From Heterostelium album PN500 (lineage: Eukaryota; Evosea; Eumycetozoa; Acytosteliales; Acytosteliaceae): DNA of 20,402 bases. Positions 19,654 to 20,402 of this stretch are shown here, in pieces. The stretch spans positions 1 through 20,402 of the forward strand of contig NW_008805099.1 of assembly GCF_000004825.1 (NCBI RefSeq), in the 5' to 3' direction. A program made the translations under genes and the position numbers. The notes under the pieces are model-generated. The model was not told where the DNA came from and did not search any database. It saw nothing but the letters and a program-made list of their open reading frames with translations. Each line of letters starts with the position of its first letter. The first letter of the stretch is position 1.

Positions 19654-20223
19654 CTATTTATCACCCTTGAGTTTCATTCCTTTTGATCTTAAACTTTGTT
19701 TTGCTTCCTTAATTTCCTGTTTTTTTGAAGTTCAAAATGATAGCAATGGATTTAAATAAAAAAGTTATTTTTGTTAGTAATCTTTAGAAATGAATTCCTA
19801 CTGTTATTATTATTAATTTAAATACGAACATCAAATAAACTGTCGGCAGCTTCTTTACAATCGTTCATAATCAATAGATTGTATGAAATCGAACCTAATG
19901 AGTAACTTCCAAATGTGACCAATGCATAAAGTGGTAACTAGAATGAGGGAAGAACGATCAATGTTAAAGTTATGATAATAATACAAAAGAATCTACTAAT
20001 ATTGTTTGCAATCTTTTTTTTTTTTATGATCTTTGATAGTTGATTCGACTTTACAACTACAATGATTGAAAACATGTATCATTAATACAAGATAACCTAC
20101 AACTGGGATGATAGATCTCAAACTTGGTGACAAATTCAATTGAATGAAATCTAATAAAATGGCAAGCCACAATGAAAATAGTACAACTGTTACAATTGCA
20201 ACTTTTTGATATCTCTTGAACAT
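19654..20223 (-). CDS. dpm3: Dolichol-phosphate mannosyltransferase subunit 3
   Basis: Minus-strand exons 20223-20101, 19937-19830 and 19716-19654 encode 97 residues, close to the usual 90-95 for DPM3. The subunit tethers and stabilises catalytic DPM1 in the ER membrane, where dolichol-phosphate mannose is made for N-glycans, GPI anchors and O-mannosylation. Two membrane helices are visible: residues about 8-27, and about 42-64 starting [15 protein letters not shown]. The conserved NDC motif at 66-68 leads into the C-terminal helix [14 protein letters not shown] that binds DPM1. Introns are GT-AG; the second uses an unusual GTTCGT donor, but the join restores the family C-terminus, whereas reading through would end early at DVRI. 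The gene converges on the kinase gene with 201 bases between stops. TTTATT at 19636-19641 is its AATAAA signal. Confidence 0.9.
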
Positions 20224-20402
20224 TTTTTGATATATACTAATATTTACAATAAATAAAACTATTTGTTAATTAAAAATGAAATGTATATATATATATATTA
20301 AACATCAAACAGACTAATGCTCTTCAAATGAGTCACCGATTGAAAAAAAAAAAAAAAAAAAAAAAAAAACATCAAAAAAAATAATATATATATATATATA
20401 TA
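20224..20402. promoter_or_regulatory. Upstream region of dpm3
   Basis: AT repeats (20286-20299 and the window end) and an A run of about 27 (from 20343) surround a less AT-rich segment at 20303-20341 that includes TGAGTCA (20329-20335), an AP-1/bZIP-like heptamer. On the minus strand the A run reads as the oligo-T common in dictyostelid promoters. No gene is seen. Confidence 0.35.

Overview
The window is nuclear DNA from a social amoeba (Dictyostelia). The evidence is a very AT-rich background, short GT-AG introns, long Asn and Gln runs in proteins, an intron-bearing DPM3 gene and a Wee-family kinase with Asn-rich insertions. Overall base composition looks somewhat less AT-rich than I would expect for D. 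discoideum, so I infer another dictyostelid; the species is not determined.

Left third (1-3850), mobile and decayed DNA. A perfect 388-base inverted repeat (150-537 and 2098-2485) encloses 1.56 kb holding the relic of a two-exon gene with one in-frame stop. Next is an open frame with clearly higher GC and no good start (2681-3634), probably retroelement-derived. It is split by a roughly 300-base insertion with a poly(A) tail and a 13-base target duplication, which looks like a SINE. Close by are an intact tRNA-Cys(GCA) gene and a decayed tandem copy of part of it.

Middle (4060-14185), three plus-strand genes. (1) A four-exon gene for a helical-repeat protein ending in three CCCH zinc fingers of ZC3H4 type, with an unusually long 927-base first intron. 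(2) A five-exon secreted patatin-like lipase that includes a 7-base microexon completing the glycine-rich oxyanion motif. (3) A nine-exon type I membrane protein with a Cys-rich ectodomain.

Right part (14186-20402). A 2.5-kb intergenic stretch holds possible gene debris and then about 1.4 kb with a single ATG, read as the promoter and long leader of the next gene. It carries a perfect palindromic E2F-type site. The gene is a Wee-family CDK-inhibitory kinase of two exons (894 residues). Convergent to it, on the minus strand, is a three-exon gene for DPM3, the small stabilising subunit of dolichol-phosphate mannose synthase.

The genes do not form an evident pathway. The most coherent regulatory story is the cell-cycle kinase with an E2F-type site and a long, ATG-depleted leader. 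Exon borders were set by eye from reading-frame continuity and splice dinucleotides; every spliced model keeps frame from start to stop, except the uncertain start of the zinc-finger gene.
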